A DNA stretch of 9,464 nt. Source: an uncultured Oscillospiraceae bacterium (GTDB lineage Bacteria; Bacillota; Clostridia; Oscillospirales; Acutalibacteraceae). The DNA lies in contig USLQ01000017.1 in NCBI GenBank assembly GCA_900555545.1, positions 1 through 9,464 on the forward strand, written 5' to 3'. The notes under the pieces are model-generated. The model made no database searches, was not told where the DNA came from, and worked only from the letters and a program-made list of their open reading frames with translations. Shown here piece by piece: positions 1-5,363 of the stretch. The number at the start of each line of letters is the position of its first letter. Position 1 is the stretch's first letter. A program made the translations under genes and the position numbers.

Positions 1-624
1 TTGATTGCCACACAGCGTCCCTCCGTGGATGTTATCACTGGTATTATCAAAGCCAATATTCCGAGCCGCATTGCACTTTCGGTCTCTTCACAGATTGACT
101 CCCGTACAATTCTCGATATGTCCGGAGCCGAAAAGCTGCTTGGCAATGGAGATATGCTGTTCAATCCCATCGGAAATTCAAAACCGATTCGAATACAGGG
201 CTGTTACTTGAGCGATCAGGAAGTTGAGGACGTGGTCGATTTTATTAAACGTCAGAGTAACTGCGAATACGATGAAAACGTCATCAAGGATATTGAGAGC
301 ATGGCGGTTAAGGAGAAAAAGAAAGCCGGAATGGACGATGAGGCCGCCTTTGACAATAGCGATGATGAAATGCTCACAAAGGCGATCGAGGTTGCAGTCG
401 AGGCTCAGCAGATCTCTGCAACATTTTTGCAAAGGCGGCTGCGTGTAGGATATGCGCGCGCAGCCAGATTGATCGATGAGATGAACCAGCGCGGAATCGT
501 CGGTCCATCTGAGGGGAGCAAGCCGCGCAAGGTTTTGCTCTCGCGTGAGGAGTGGCTCGAGATGTCGGCCCTGAACGGTCCTACACCGGAGGTTGCTCAA
601 GAGGATCCGGAAAGCGGGGAGTGA
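1..624 (+). CDS. ftsK: DNA translocase FtsK/SpoIIIE, C-terminal part (5' end outside window)
   Basis: This is the last 207 codons of an FtsK/SpoIIIE-family ATPase, the hexameric membrane-anchored pump that moves chromosomal DNA through the closing septum. The window opens inside the RecA-like motor at the conserved stretch (L)[13 protein letters not shown], followed by [10 protein letters not shown] and the ILDxxGAEKLLGxGDMLF block. The first codon, TTG, is an internal leucine and not a start. After a charged linker (fragment residues about 85-122) comes the gamma winged-helix domain (about 123-187), with the typical [20 protein letters not shown] region, which in the family reads polarised chromosomal sequence motifs. 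A short acidic tail ends at TGA 622-624. The next gene starts 5 nt downstream and its Shine-Dalgarno lies inside this gene's last codons, so the two are probably translationally coupled. Whether it is the vegetative FtsK or the sporulation SpoIIIE paralogue cannot be decided from this part. Confidence 0.93.
   Translation: MIATQRPSVDVITGIIKANIPSRIALSVSSQIDSRTILDMSGAEKLLGNGDMLFNPIGNSKPIRIQGCYLSDQEVEDVVDFIKRQSNCEYDENVIKDIESMAVKEKKKAGMDDEAAFDNSDDEMLTKAIEVAVEAQQISATFLQRRLRVGYARAARLIDEMNQRGIVGPSEGSKPRKVLLSREEWLEMSALNGPTPEVAQEDPESGE
616..621 (+). promoter_or_regulatory. Ribosome binding site deciding the TTG start of the MBL gene
   Basis: GGGGAG at 616-621 lies 8 nt before TTG 630. This favours TTG 630 over the in-frame GTG 621 (overlapping the ftsK stop) and over ATG 552 deep inside ftsK. 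Translation from TTG 630 gives a clean, positively charged N-terminus followed by a membrane segment. Confidence 0.6.
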
Positions 625-629
625 TTGGC

Positions 630-1595
630 TTGAAACGAAAGAGATCATCTGCCAAAAGGCGGCGTGCGATATACCGCTCCCTGATTGGAATTTTTGCGGC
701 TGCTGGTCTCGCATTTTCCGGAGTGATTACCTTTGGCGAACAGCTTGGTTTAGATACTCCCAACTGGGAACAGGTAAAAGCAAGCGTTGGTGCGCAGGAT
801 CAGGCCAACCTCACGTCGTTGCCGGTTAATGTGTTTTATATAGATGTGGGCCAAGGTGACTGCGAACTGATCCACACGGAAAATGCCAATATTTTGATTG
901 ATGCGGGCGAAAATTTGCCGGAAAATCCCGCTAAAATCATCTCTTTTGCAAAGCAGCTTGAGATTAAAAAGTTTGACTATGTTATCGCAACGCACCCCCA
1001 CTCGGACCACATCGGCGGTATGGCCGATGTCCTGCGGGAAATCCCGGCGGACGCTGTCATTATGCCATATCTCTCCGAAGAGAATATCCCCACAACTCGT
1101 ATTTACGAGGAACTTTTGGACACGATTGAGGAATTGAACATTCCTGTTTTAGAGGCAAAACCGGGAGCATCCTATATTGCCGATGGGGTGACGCTGAGTA
1201 TTCTCGCGCCGTTGGAACAGGATGAAAATCTTAATAATATGTCTGTTGTAGTAAAAATGTGTTATGGGGAATCTTCCTATCTGTTTGAAGGGGACGCCGA
1301 AAGCGGCGCTGAGCGTGCCATTCTGGATAGTGGCGAGAATGTCCGGGCGGATATTCTGAAGGCAGGGCATCACGGCAGCCGCACATCCAGTACGAAAGAT
1401 TATTTAACGGCAGTGGATCCCGAAATTGCGATCATCTCCTGCGGGGAGGGGAACTCCTATGGTCATCCTCATCAACAGACGCTCGACAAGTTTCGAGATC
1501 TTGGGATCGCCTTTTATCGCACGGATACACAGGGGACAATCACTATTGGAACAGACGGTGAGGAGTACGAGGTGATTCTGGAACATGATGGATAA
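630..1595 (+). CDS. Membrane-anchored ComEC/Rec2-type metallo-beta-lactamase-fold protein
   Basis: From TTG 630 this is a 321-aa protein. The N-terminus is strongly basic (residues 2-16, rich in Lys and Arg), followed by a single hydrophobic segment at about 17-35. That predicts one signal anchor with the enzyme domain outside the cytoplasm. The rest is a metallo-beta-lactamase-fold hydrolase of the ComEC C-terminal type. It has the opening NVFYIDVGQGDCELI, the metal motif HPHSDH (H122, H124, D126, H127), FEGD (D222), AGHHGS (H247, H248) and a C-terminal SYGHPH. The multi-pass channel of true ComEC is absent, so this is not the DNA uptake channel itself. Stand-alone proteins of this kind are common in Bacillota. 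In ComEC the domain is thought to act as a nuclease, but the substrate here is unknown. The next gene, a DUF3006 protein, overlaps its end by 11 nt, a pairing seen in Clostridia. Confidence 0.85.
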   Translation: MKRKRSSAKRRRAIYRSLIGIFAAAGLAFSGVITFGEQLGLDTPNWEQVKASVGAQDQANLTSLPVNVFYIDVGQGDCELIHTENANILIDAGENLPENPAKIISFAKQLEIKKFDYVIATHPHSDHIGGMADVLREIPADAVIMPYLSEENIPTTRIYEELLDTIEELNIPVLEAKPGASYIADGVTLSILAPLEQDENLNNMSVVVKMCYGESSYLFEGDAESGAERAILDSGENVRADILKAGHHGSRTSSTKDYLTAVDPEIAIISCGEGNSYGHPHQQTLDKFRDLGIAFYRTDTQGTITIGTDGEEYEVILEHDG

Positions 1596-1839
1596 TTCCT
1601 ATTTAATTATCGACCGAATTGAAGGGGAGATCGCCGTCTGTGAGGATAGCGCTCATAACCATCTTCATATTCGGTTGACCGCTATCTATGGGGAGGTACG
1701 AGAGGGCGATTTGCTGTACTATGATCCTGCTGGCGGATGCTATGTCGTCGACCTTGCAGCAACGGAGCAGCGGCGAAATAAGTTGTTCCAGCGTCAGCAG
1801 GCTCTATTTCAGCGAAACGGCGATAAGGACGCAAAATAG
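1585..1839 (+). CDS. DUF3006 family small protein
   Basis: This is an 84-aa cytoplasmic-looking protein with no signal peptide or membrane segment. It shows the DUF3006 pattern: an N-terminal YLIIDRIEGEIAVCED strand pair, a central GEVREGDLLYY, a YVVD strand, then a basic helix starting TxQRRNKL. The family has no established activity. Its members are small beta-rich proteins often encoded directly after a ComEC-like metallo-beta-lactamase protein, exactly as here. The start is ATG 1585, read from GAGGTGAT at 1569-1576 with 8 nt spacing; ATG 1588 is an equally framed alternative one codon later. The 11-nt overlap with the upstream gene implies translational coupling and a shared job. That the two proteins act together is an inference from this arrangement. 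Confidence 0.8.
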   Translation: MMDNSYLIIDRIEGEIAVCEDSAHNHLHIRLTAIYGEVREGDLLYYDPAGGCYVVDLAATEQRRNKLFQRQQALFQRNGDKDAK

Positions 1840-1842
1840 ATC

Positions 1843-1871
1843 TTGCAACTGTTGAATAAAAAGAGTATAAT
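1843..1871 (+). promoter_or_regulatory. Sigma-A promoter for yajC
   Basis: TTGCAA (1843-1848) and a perfect TATAAT (1866-1871) are separated by 17 bp. They lie in the 69-bp gap after the DUF3006 gene. Transcription would start near 1878, leaving a leader of about 30 nt before the yajC ribosome binding site. No terminator is visible in the gap, so read-through from upstream is also possible. Confidence 0.75.
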
Positions 1872-1908
1872 GTGATTATCTTTGAACGTTTAAAACGGAG
1901 GTATACGA

Positions 1909-2415
1909 ATGAACGCACTCGCAATGACACATTTACTCCAGGCAACGGGAACCAGTACTAATCCGATCTATATGATCCTGTTGATGGTTGCACTGTTTGC
2001 TATCATGTATTTTGTGATGATTCGCCCGCAGAAAAAGCAACAGAAAAAGGATCAGGAAATGCGCAACGCACTGCAGATTGGCGATGAGATTACTACAATC
2101 GGCGGAATCATGGGGCGTGTCGTTACTTTTAAAGAGGACAGTCTGATCATTGAAACTGGTGCAGACCGCAACAAGATGAAGATTACCCGTTGGGCAGTTC
2201 AGACAAATAATACTGCTAACGAGCGCCTTCAGGCGGAGCGTGAAGCTGCCAAGGCCCAGGCTGAAAAGGATAAGGCCGAAGGCAAGAAAAAGGGCTGGGG
2301 CCGCAAAAAGAAGGGCGAGATCACGGATATCAATGATGCCAAAGCAACTAAAAAAGAAATTATCGATGAGACAAAAGATGAAGTCGTTGACGAGACAAAG
2401 GAAAAGAAAGATTAA
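1909..2415 (+). CDS. yajC: Preprotein translocase subunit YajC
   Basis: This is a 168-aa single-pass membrane protein of the YajC family, which associates with SecDF and the SecYEG channel and assists protein export and membrane insertion. One transmembrane helix spans about residues 20-38 and ends in the family hallmark IRPQKKQQKK at the membrane-cytosol boundary. It is followed by the small conserved domain (about 50-100) with GDEITTIGGIMGRVVTF and a KITRWAVQ strand. The tail (about 105-168) is very rich in Lys, Glu and Asp and makes the protein longer than E. coli YajC (110 aa). Such charged extensions are common in Bacillota. The start is ATG 1909 behind GGAGGT at 1897-1902 with 6 nt spacing. 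It has its own promoter and is followed by an intrinsic terminator, so it is probably a one-gene transcript. No tgt, secD or secF neighbour is seen. Confidence 0.93.
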   Translation: MNALAMTHLLQATGTSTNPIYMILLMVALFAIMYFVMIRPQKKQQKKDQEMRNALQIGDEITTIGGIMGRVVTFKEDSLIIETGADRNKMKITRWAVQTNNTANERLQAEREAAKAQAEKDKAEGKKKGWGRKKKGEITDINDAKATKKEIIDETKDEVVDETKEKKD

Positions 2416-2440
2416 TTATCCTGCCTGAGAAGGAGATTTT

Positions 2441-2475
2441 AGGACGGTACAGTTTGGATGCTGTGCCGTCCTTTT
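2441..2475 (+). terminator. Rho-independent terminator after yajC
   Basis: A 12-bp stem (AGGACGGTACAG at 2441-2452 with CTGTGCCGTCCT at 2461-2472, one G-U wobble) carries an 8-nt loop. It runs into TTTT at 2472-2475 and, after CGCA, a second TTTT. It lies 26 nt after the yajC stop and separates the housekeeping block from the inositol operon. Confidence 0.88.
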
Positions 2476-2479
2476 CGCA

Positions 2480-2498
2480 TTTTGATGGGTGTTTTGAT
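2480..2498. repeat. Tandem TTTTGAT pair upstream of the iol promoter
   Basis: TTTTGAT occurs at 2480-2486 and again at 2492-2498, a 12-bp period. Read on the minus strand, both are ATCAAAA, the core that recurs at 2577-2583 inside the promoter. They may be an auxiliary regulator-binding site. The DNA is AT-rich, so chance is possible. Confidence 0.3.
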
Positions 2499-2553
2499 CA
2501 GGGAAAGGATTAGTACTTGTAAAAGTATACAGATTTTTAAAAAATATTTCTGC

Positions 2554-2585
2554 ACCAAAAATCGTTGAAAAATATGATCAAAAAT
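2554..2585 (+). promoter_or_regulatory. Candidate IolR-like operator (direct repeat around the -35 box)
   Basis: ACCAAAAAT (2554-2562) and ATCAAAAAT (2577-2585) form a direct repeat with a 23-bp period, about two helical turns, flanking the -35 box. TGATCAAAAAT (2575-2585) fits every position of the 11-mer WRAYCAADARD that I recall as the B. subtilis IolR (DeoR family) consensus. The upstream copy, GCACCAAAAAT (2552-2562), fits 9 of 11. Repressor binding here would cover the promoter. No regulator gene lies in the window, so assignment to IolR is inference. Confidence 0.4.
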
Positions 2586-2593
2586 GCTATAAA
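2565..2593 (+). promoter_or_regulatory. Sigma-A promoter of the iol operon
   Basis: TTGAAA (2565-2570), a 17-bp spacer and TATAAA (2588-2593), preceded by an extended -10 TG at 2585-2586. Transcription would start near 2600, giving a leader of about 50 nt before iolJ. It is the only promoter-like sequence seen ahead of the five iol genes. The later gaps are 24, 43, 21 and 35 nt and hold no terminators, so the genes are probably one transcript. Confidence 0.7.
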
Positions 2594-2650
2594 TATATGA
2601 ATAGGAATTTATTTTATGGTGTTTATATATAGAAGGGTGTGTGATTCCAG

Positions 2651-3487
2651 ATGGCTATAGTCACTATGAAAAAATTGCTTGTGCAAGCGGAGAGAGACGG
2701 ATATGCTGTTGGTGCTTTTTCTGTTGGGAATATGGAAATGGTGATCGGGGCTGTCCGAGCGGCTGAGGAAACACATACACCGATTATCCTACAAATTTCG
2801 GAGGTGCGTTTACCTAATTCTCCGCTGTATCTGATGGGGCCCATGATGCTTGCTGCGGCCCAAAACGCATCTGTCGACATCGCTGTACATCTGGATCACG
2901 GGTTGACGTTCAAGACGATTCAAACTGCGCTCAGCCAGGGGTTTACCTCCGTTATGTTCGATGGCTCTCAACTGCCGTTTGTACAAAATATTAAGCAAGT
3001 GCAACAGGTCGTGGCACTGGCCAAACGTTATGGTGCTACTGTGGAAGCAGAGCTTGGTGTTGTCGGAGGAAATGAGGGCGAGGGGAAAGCACATGCGATT
3101 CTTTGTACCGACCCGGATGATGCCGTAGAGTTTTGCCGTCAGACGGGAGTCGACGCGCTTGCTGTGGCGATCGGGAATGCGCATGGAAACTATCCACGCC
3201 TGCCAGAACTGCGCTTTGATGTACTGGAGGCCATTCATCATGCTGTAAGAGTACCGTTGGTATTGCACGGAGGTACGGGGATTACGCCTGAGATGTTCCG
3301 CCGTTGCATTGCGCTCGGCGTCCGAAAGATCAATATCGCGACCGCCTCTTTTGACGCGCTGGCAAACCATGCGAAGGATTATTGTTCCAGCATACAGGGC
3401 CGTCCGAATTATTTTGAACTCTCCGCCAGTGAAGTGGAGGGCGTTTACCAGAATGTACGAAAGCACATTGAAATCTTTAATATGTAA
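2651..3487 (+). CDS. iolJ: 6-phospho-5-dehydro-2-deoxy-D-gluconate aldolase (class II aldolase)
   Basis: This is a 278-aa class II (zinc-dependent) fructose-bisphosphate-type aldolase, a TIM barrel of usual length. The family motifs are intact: HLDHG (catalytic D82, zinc ligand H83), MFDGS (102-106), EAELG (E134), IGNAHG (H178), LHGGTGI (H206) and KINIAT (N228). By sequence alone it could also be a fructose- or tagatose-bisphosphate aldolase. Its position as first gene of an operon with iolC, iolB and iolDE makes it IolJ, which splits 2-deoxy-5-keto-gluconate 6-phosphate into dihydroxyacetone phosphate and malonate semialdehyde. The DHAP enters glycolysis and the semialdehyde goes to IolA. 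The start is ATG 2651; an in-frame stop at 2642-2644 excludes anything further upstream. The ribosome binding site (AAGGGTG at 2633-2639, 11 nt away) is weaker than those of most genes downstream. Confidence 0.88.
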   Translation: MAIVTMKKLLVQAERDGYAVGAFSVGNMEMVIGAVRAAEETHTPIILQISEVRLPNSPLYLMGPMMLAAAQNASVDIAVHLDHGLTFKTIQTALSQGFTSVMFDGSQLPFVQNIKQVQQVVALAKRYGATVEAELGVVGGNEGEGKAHAILCTDPDDAVEFCRQTGVDALAVAIGNAHGNYPRLPELRFDVLEAIHHAVRVPLVLHGGTGITPEMFRRCIALGVRKINIATASFDALANHAKDYCSSIQGRPNYFELSASEVEGVYQNVRKHIEIFNM

Positions 3488-3511
3488 TCATTTACAAAAG
3501 GAGTTGTTTGA

Positions 3512-4528
3512 ATGCAGTACATACAATTTGATTCAACCAAGCCCTATGACCTAATTCTACTGGGGCGCGTAGCAGTGGATTTTAACCCTGTCGATTATTA
3601 CTGTCCACTTAATGAAAGCACCACCTTTAAACGATATCTCGGTGGATCTCCGGCCAACATCGCTGTGGGGCTTGCACGCCTCGGGAAAAAGGTCGGCTTT
3701 TTTGCTCGTGTATCCGATGATCAGTTGGGTACTTTTGTGACAGATTACTTTGCCAAGGAGGGGATCGATACCTCCCATATCAGACGCTGTGAGAATGGTG
3801 CAAAAATCGGATTAACCTTTACGGAAATCAAGTCCGAGTCCGAGAGCTCAATTCTGATGTATCGGAATTTCGCAGCCGATCTCCAGTTGCATGTGGATGA
3901 TATTGACGAAGATTATATCAGGCAGGGCAAGGCTCTCCTGATCTCCGGCACCGCACTGGCGGAAAGTCCATCACGTGAGGCGGCACTGAAAGCTGTTGCA
4001 CTCGCCAAACGCAACGGTGTGCCAATTATTTTTGACATTGATTACCGGGCCTATAATTGGAAAAATAAGGATGAGATCGCCATCTACTACTCGGCCGTCG
4101 CTAAGGAGGCGGATATCATCTTGGGGTCGCGCGAAGAATATGATCTGACCGAAGCGTTGATCCGACCGGGTATGACCGATGGTGAGAGCGCTGCCCTCTG
4201 GCATGGGTACCATGCTAAGATTGTCATTATTAAGCATGGAAAAGAGGGATCTACAGCCTATACCAACGACGGGCAAAGTTATTCTGTCAAGCCTTTCCCC
4301 GTCAAACTCCTCAAGTCGTTTGGAGGCGGTGATGGGTACGCTTCGGCATTCTTATATGGCCTTTTAGAGGGATATGAGATGTACGACGCACTTGAATTTG
4401 GCTCCGCTTCCGCTGCCATGCTTGTCGCCTCCCATGCATGCTCCGAGGATATGCCAACCGTCGATGCGGTTCGTGAGTTTATCCGAAAGGAGAAAGAGGA
4501 GTATGGTGAAATGGTTGCCCGTGGGTAA
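3512..4528 (+). CDS. iolC: 5-dehydro-2-deoxygluconokinase (PfkB family)
   Basis: This is a 338-aa PfkB/ribokinase-family sugar kinase. It phosphorylates 2-deoxy-5-keto-D-gluconate with ATP and so makes the substrate of the IolJ aldolase encoded just upstream. The N-terminal LLGRVAVDFNP strand and the first PfkB signature, YLGGSPANIAVGLARLGKKV, are present, as are the substrate-side FDIDYRAYNW and the nucleotide-side IIKHGKEGS. The second signature reads KSFGGGDGYASAFLYGLL, with D274 as the expected catalytic base. It has GGGD (271-274) where most PfkB kinases have GAGD, a conservative change in the anion hole. The start is ATG 3512 behind AAAAGGAG (3496-3503, 8 nt spacing), 24 nt after iolJ. 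The FDIDYR motif and the operon context separate it from ribokinase and fructokinase. Confidence 0.93.
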   Translation: MQYIQFDSTKPYDLILLGRVAVDFNPVDYYCPLNESTTFKRYLGGSPANIAVGLARLGKKVGFFARVSDDQLGTFVTDYFAKEGIDTSHIRRCENGAKIGLTFTEIKSESESSILMYRNFAADLQLHVDDIDEDYIRQGKALLISGTALAESPSREAALKAVALAKRNGVPIIFDIDYRAYNWKNKDEIAIYYSAVAKEADIILGSREEYDLTEALIRPGMTDGESAALWHGYHAKIVIIKHGKEGSTAYTNDGQSYSVKPFPVKLLKSFGGGDGYASAFLYGLLEGYEMYDALEFGSASAAMLVASHACSEDMPTVDAVREFIRKEKEEYGEMVARG

Positions 4529-4571
4529 TGCACAAAATTAATGATTATTATATTTCGGAGATGATGCCGCC

Positions 4572-5342
4572 ATGTATGAAACGCCCTTATTCAATGAGAA
4601 TCATGAAAAAGTCCTCTGTGAAATTGGGGGCAAAAATGACAATATGCTCATGAATATCAAAATTAAACAGATGCGGGCTGGGGAGTCTTTCACGATTTGC
4701 AGCGGCTCAAATGAGACTGCCGTGATGTTGTTGGCCGGTGAGGTGGAGTTTTTATTCGCTGGCCGGACAGAGCAGGGAAAAAGGCGCAGTCCCTTTCTCG
4801 ACAAACCGTACTGTGTCCATTTCCCCCGTAAAAAGGCTGTTACAGTCACCGCAAAAACAGATGTGCGTATTCTGATCCAGCAGACAGATAATGACCGCGA
4901 TTTTGAAATTAAATGGTATACACCGGATGATTGTATGCTGCAGGAATTTGGAAAGGCGCAGTGGAACGGAACGGCGCACCGCCAGGTTCTCACAGTGTTC
5001 GACTATGAGAGCGCCCCATACTCTAATATGGTTCTTGGGGAAGTTTTTCACAAGCCGGGCTGCTGGTCCAGTTATCCGCCGCACTATCATCCCCAGCCAG
5101 AGCTCTATTATTATGAATTTGATAAACCACAGGGCTTTGGCGTGGGGTTTGTCGGCGACGACTGCTTTAAAATTCAAGATGGAGGAGCGCTCGCCATTAC
5201 TCCGATGAAAACGCACCAACAGGTCGCCGCGCCCGGATATTCTATGTACTACGTATGGATGATCCGTCACTTGGACGGCGATCCCTGGCGCAAAACACGC
5301 ATTGACGCCCCAGAGCACAAATGGTTGCTAGACGCAGAGTGA
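4572..5342 (+). CDS. iolB: 5-deoxy-glucuronate isomerase
   Basis: This is a 256-aa IolB-family protein with a bicupin fold related to KduI. It isomerises 5-deoxy-D-glucuronate, the product of IolD, to 2-deoxy-5-keto-D-gluconate, the substrate of IolC. The N-terminal cupin contains MRAGESFT and VMLLAGEVEF. The C-terminal cupin carries the hallmark WSSYPPHYHPQPELYYYEF, in which H171, H173 and E177 are the likely metal ligands, with H215 (MKTHQQ) as the fourth. The family motif is usually PPHKHD; here it is PPHYHP. Length is close to the family norm. The start is ATG 4572, 11 nt after GGAG at 4557-4560; two nearby ATGs at 4561 and 4564 are out of frame. The stop TGA overlaps the GAGGAGG that serves the next gene. 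Confidence 0.92.
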   Translation: MYETPLFNENHEKVLCEIGGKNDNMLMNIKIKQMRAGESFTICSGSNETAVMLLAGEVEFLFAGRTEQGKRRSPFLDKPYCVHFPRKKAVTVTAKTDVRILIQQTDNDRDFEIKWYTPDDCMLQEFGKAQWNGTAHRQVLTVFDYESAPYSNMVLGEVFHKPGCWSSYPPHYHPQPELYYYEFDKPQGFGVGFVGDDCFKIQDGGALAITPMKTHQQVAAPGYSMYYVWMIRHLDGDPWRKTRIDAPEHKWLLDAE

Positions 5343-5347
5343 GGAGG
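5341..5347 (+). promoter_or_regulatory. Ribosome binding site of the iolDE gene, unusually far from ATG
   Basis: GAGGAGG is a very strong Shine-Dalgarno, but it sits 16 nt before ATG 5364. The normal distance (7 nt) would point to in-frame ACG 5355, which would add three residues. ATG 5364 is kept because MTTAQAL aligns with the family N-terminus, but a non-AUG start cannot be excluded. Confidence 0.5.
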
Positions 5348-5363
5348 AATATCCACGCCATAT

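Noticed and set aside
552..629. ATG 552 as the start of the MBL protein
   Set aside because: It would overlap ftsK by 73 nt and add residues unlike any signal sequence. TTG 630 has a well-spaced GGGGAG and gives a proper basic N-terminus plus anchor.
178..714. 178-codon minus-strand open frame across the ftsK end
   Set aside because: It is antisense to conserved FtsK gamma-domain sequence and runs into the MBL gene start; no promoter or ribosome binding site was seen.
2514..2527. TACTT-GTAA-AAGTA inverted repeat as an operator
   Set aside because: The arms are only 5 bp in AT-rich DNA, about 40 bp upstream of the -35 box, and no second copy is seen. Too weak to annotate.
2530..2552. CAGA...TCTG-bounded AT-rich dyad just upstream of the iol promoter
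   Set aside because: Only the outer 4 bp pair cleanly. The interior symmetry is what runs of A and T give by chance.
2600..2650. Riboswitch or attenuator in the iol leader
   Set aside because: The leader is only about 50 nt and AT-rich, with no stable stem and no terminator before iolJ.
2810..3466. 218-codon minus-strand open frame
   Set aside because: It is entirely antisense to iolJ, whose zinc and catalytic motifs are intact. Its translation resembles no known protein.
2651..3487. Glycolytic fructose-bisphosphate aldolase
   Set aside because: Sequence alone allows it, but its place at the head of iolC-iolB-iolDE-iolA makes the inositol aldolase IolJ the better call.
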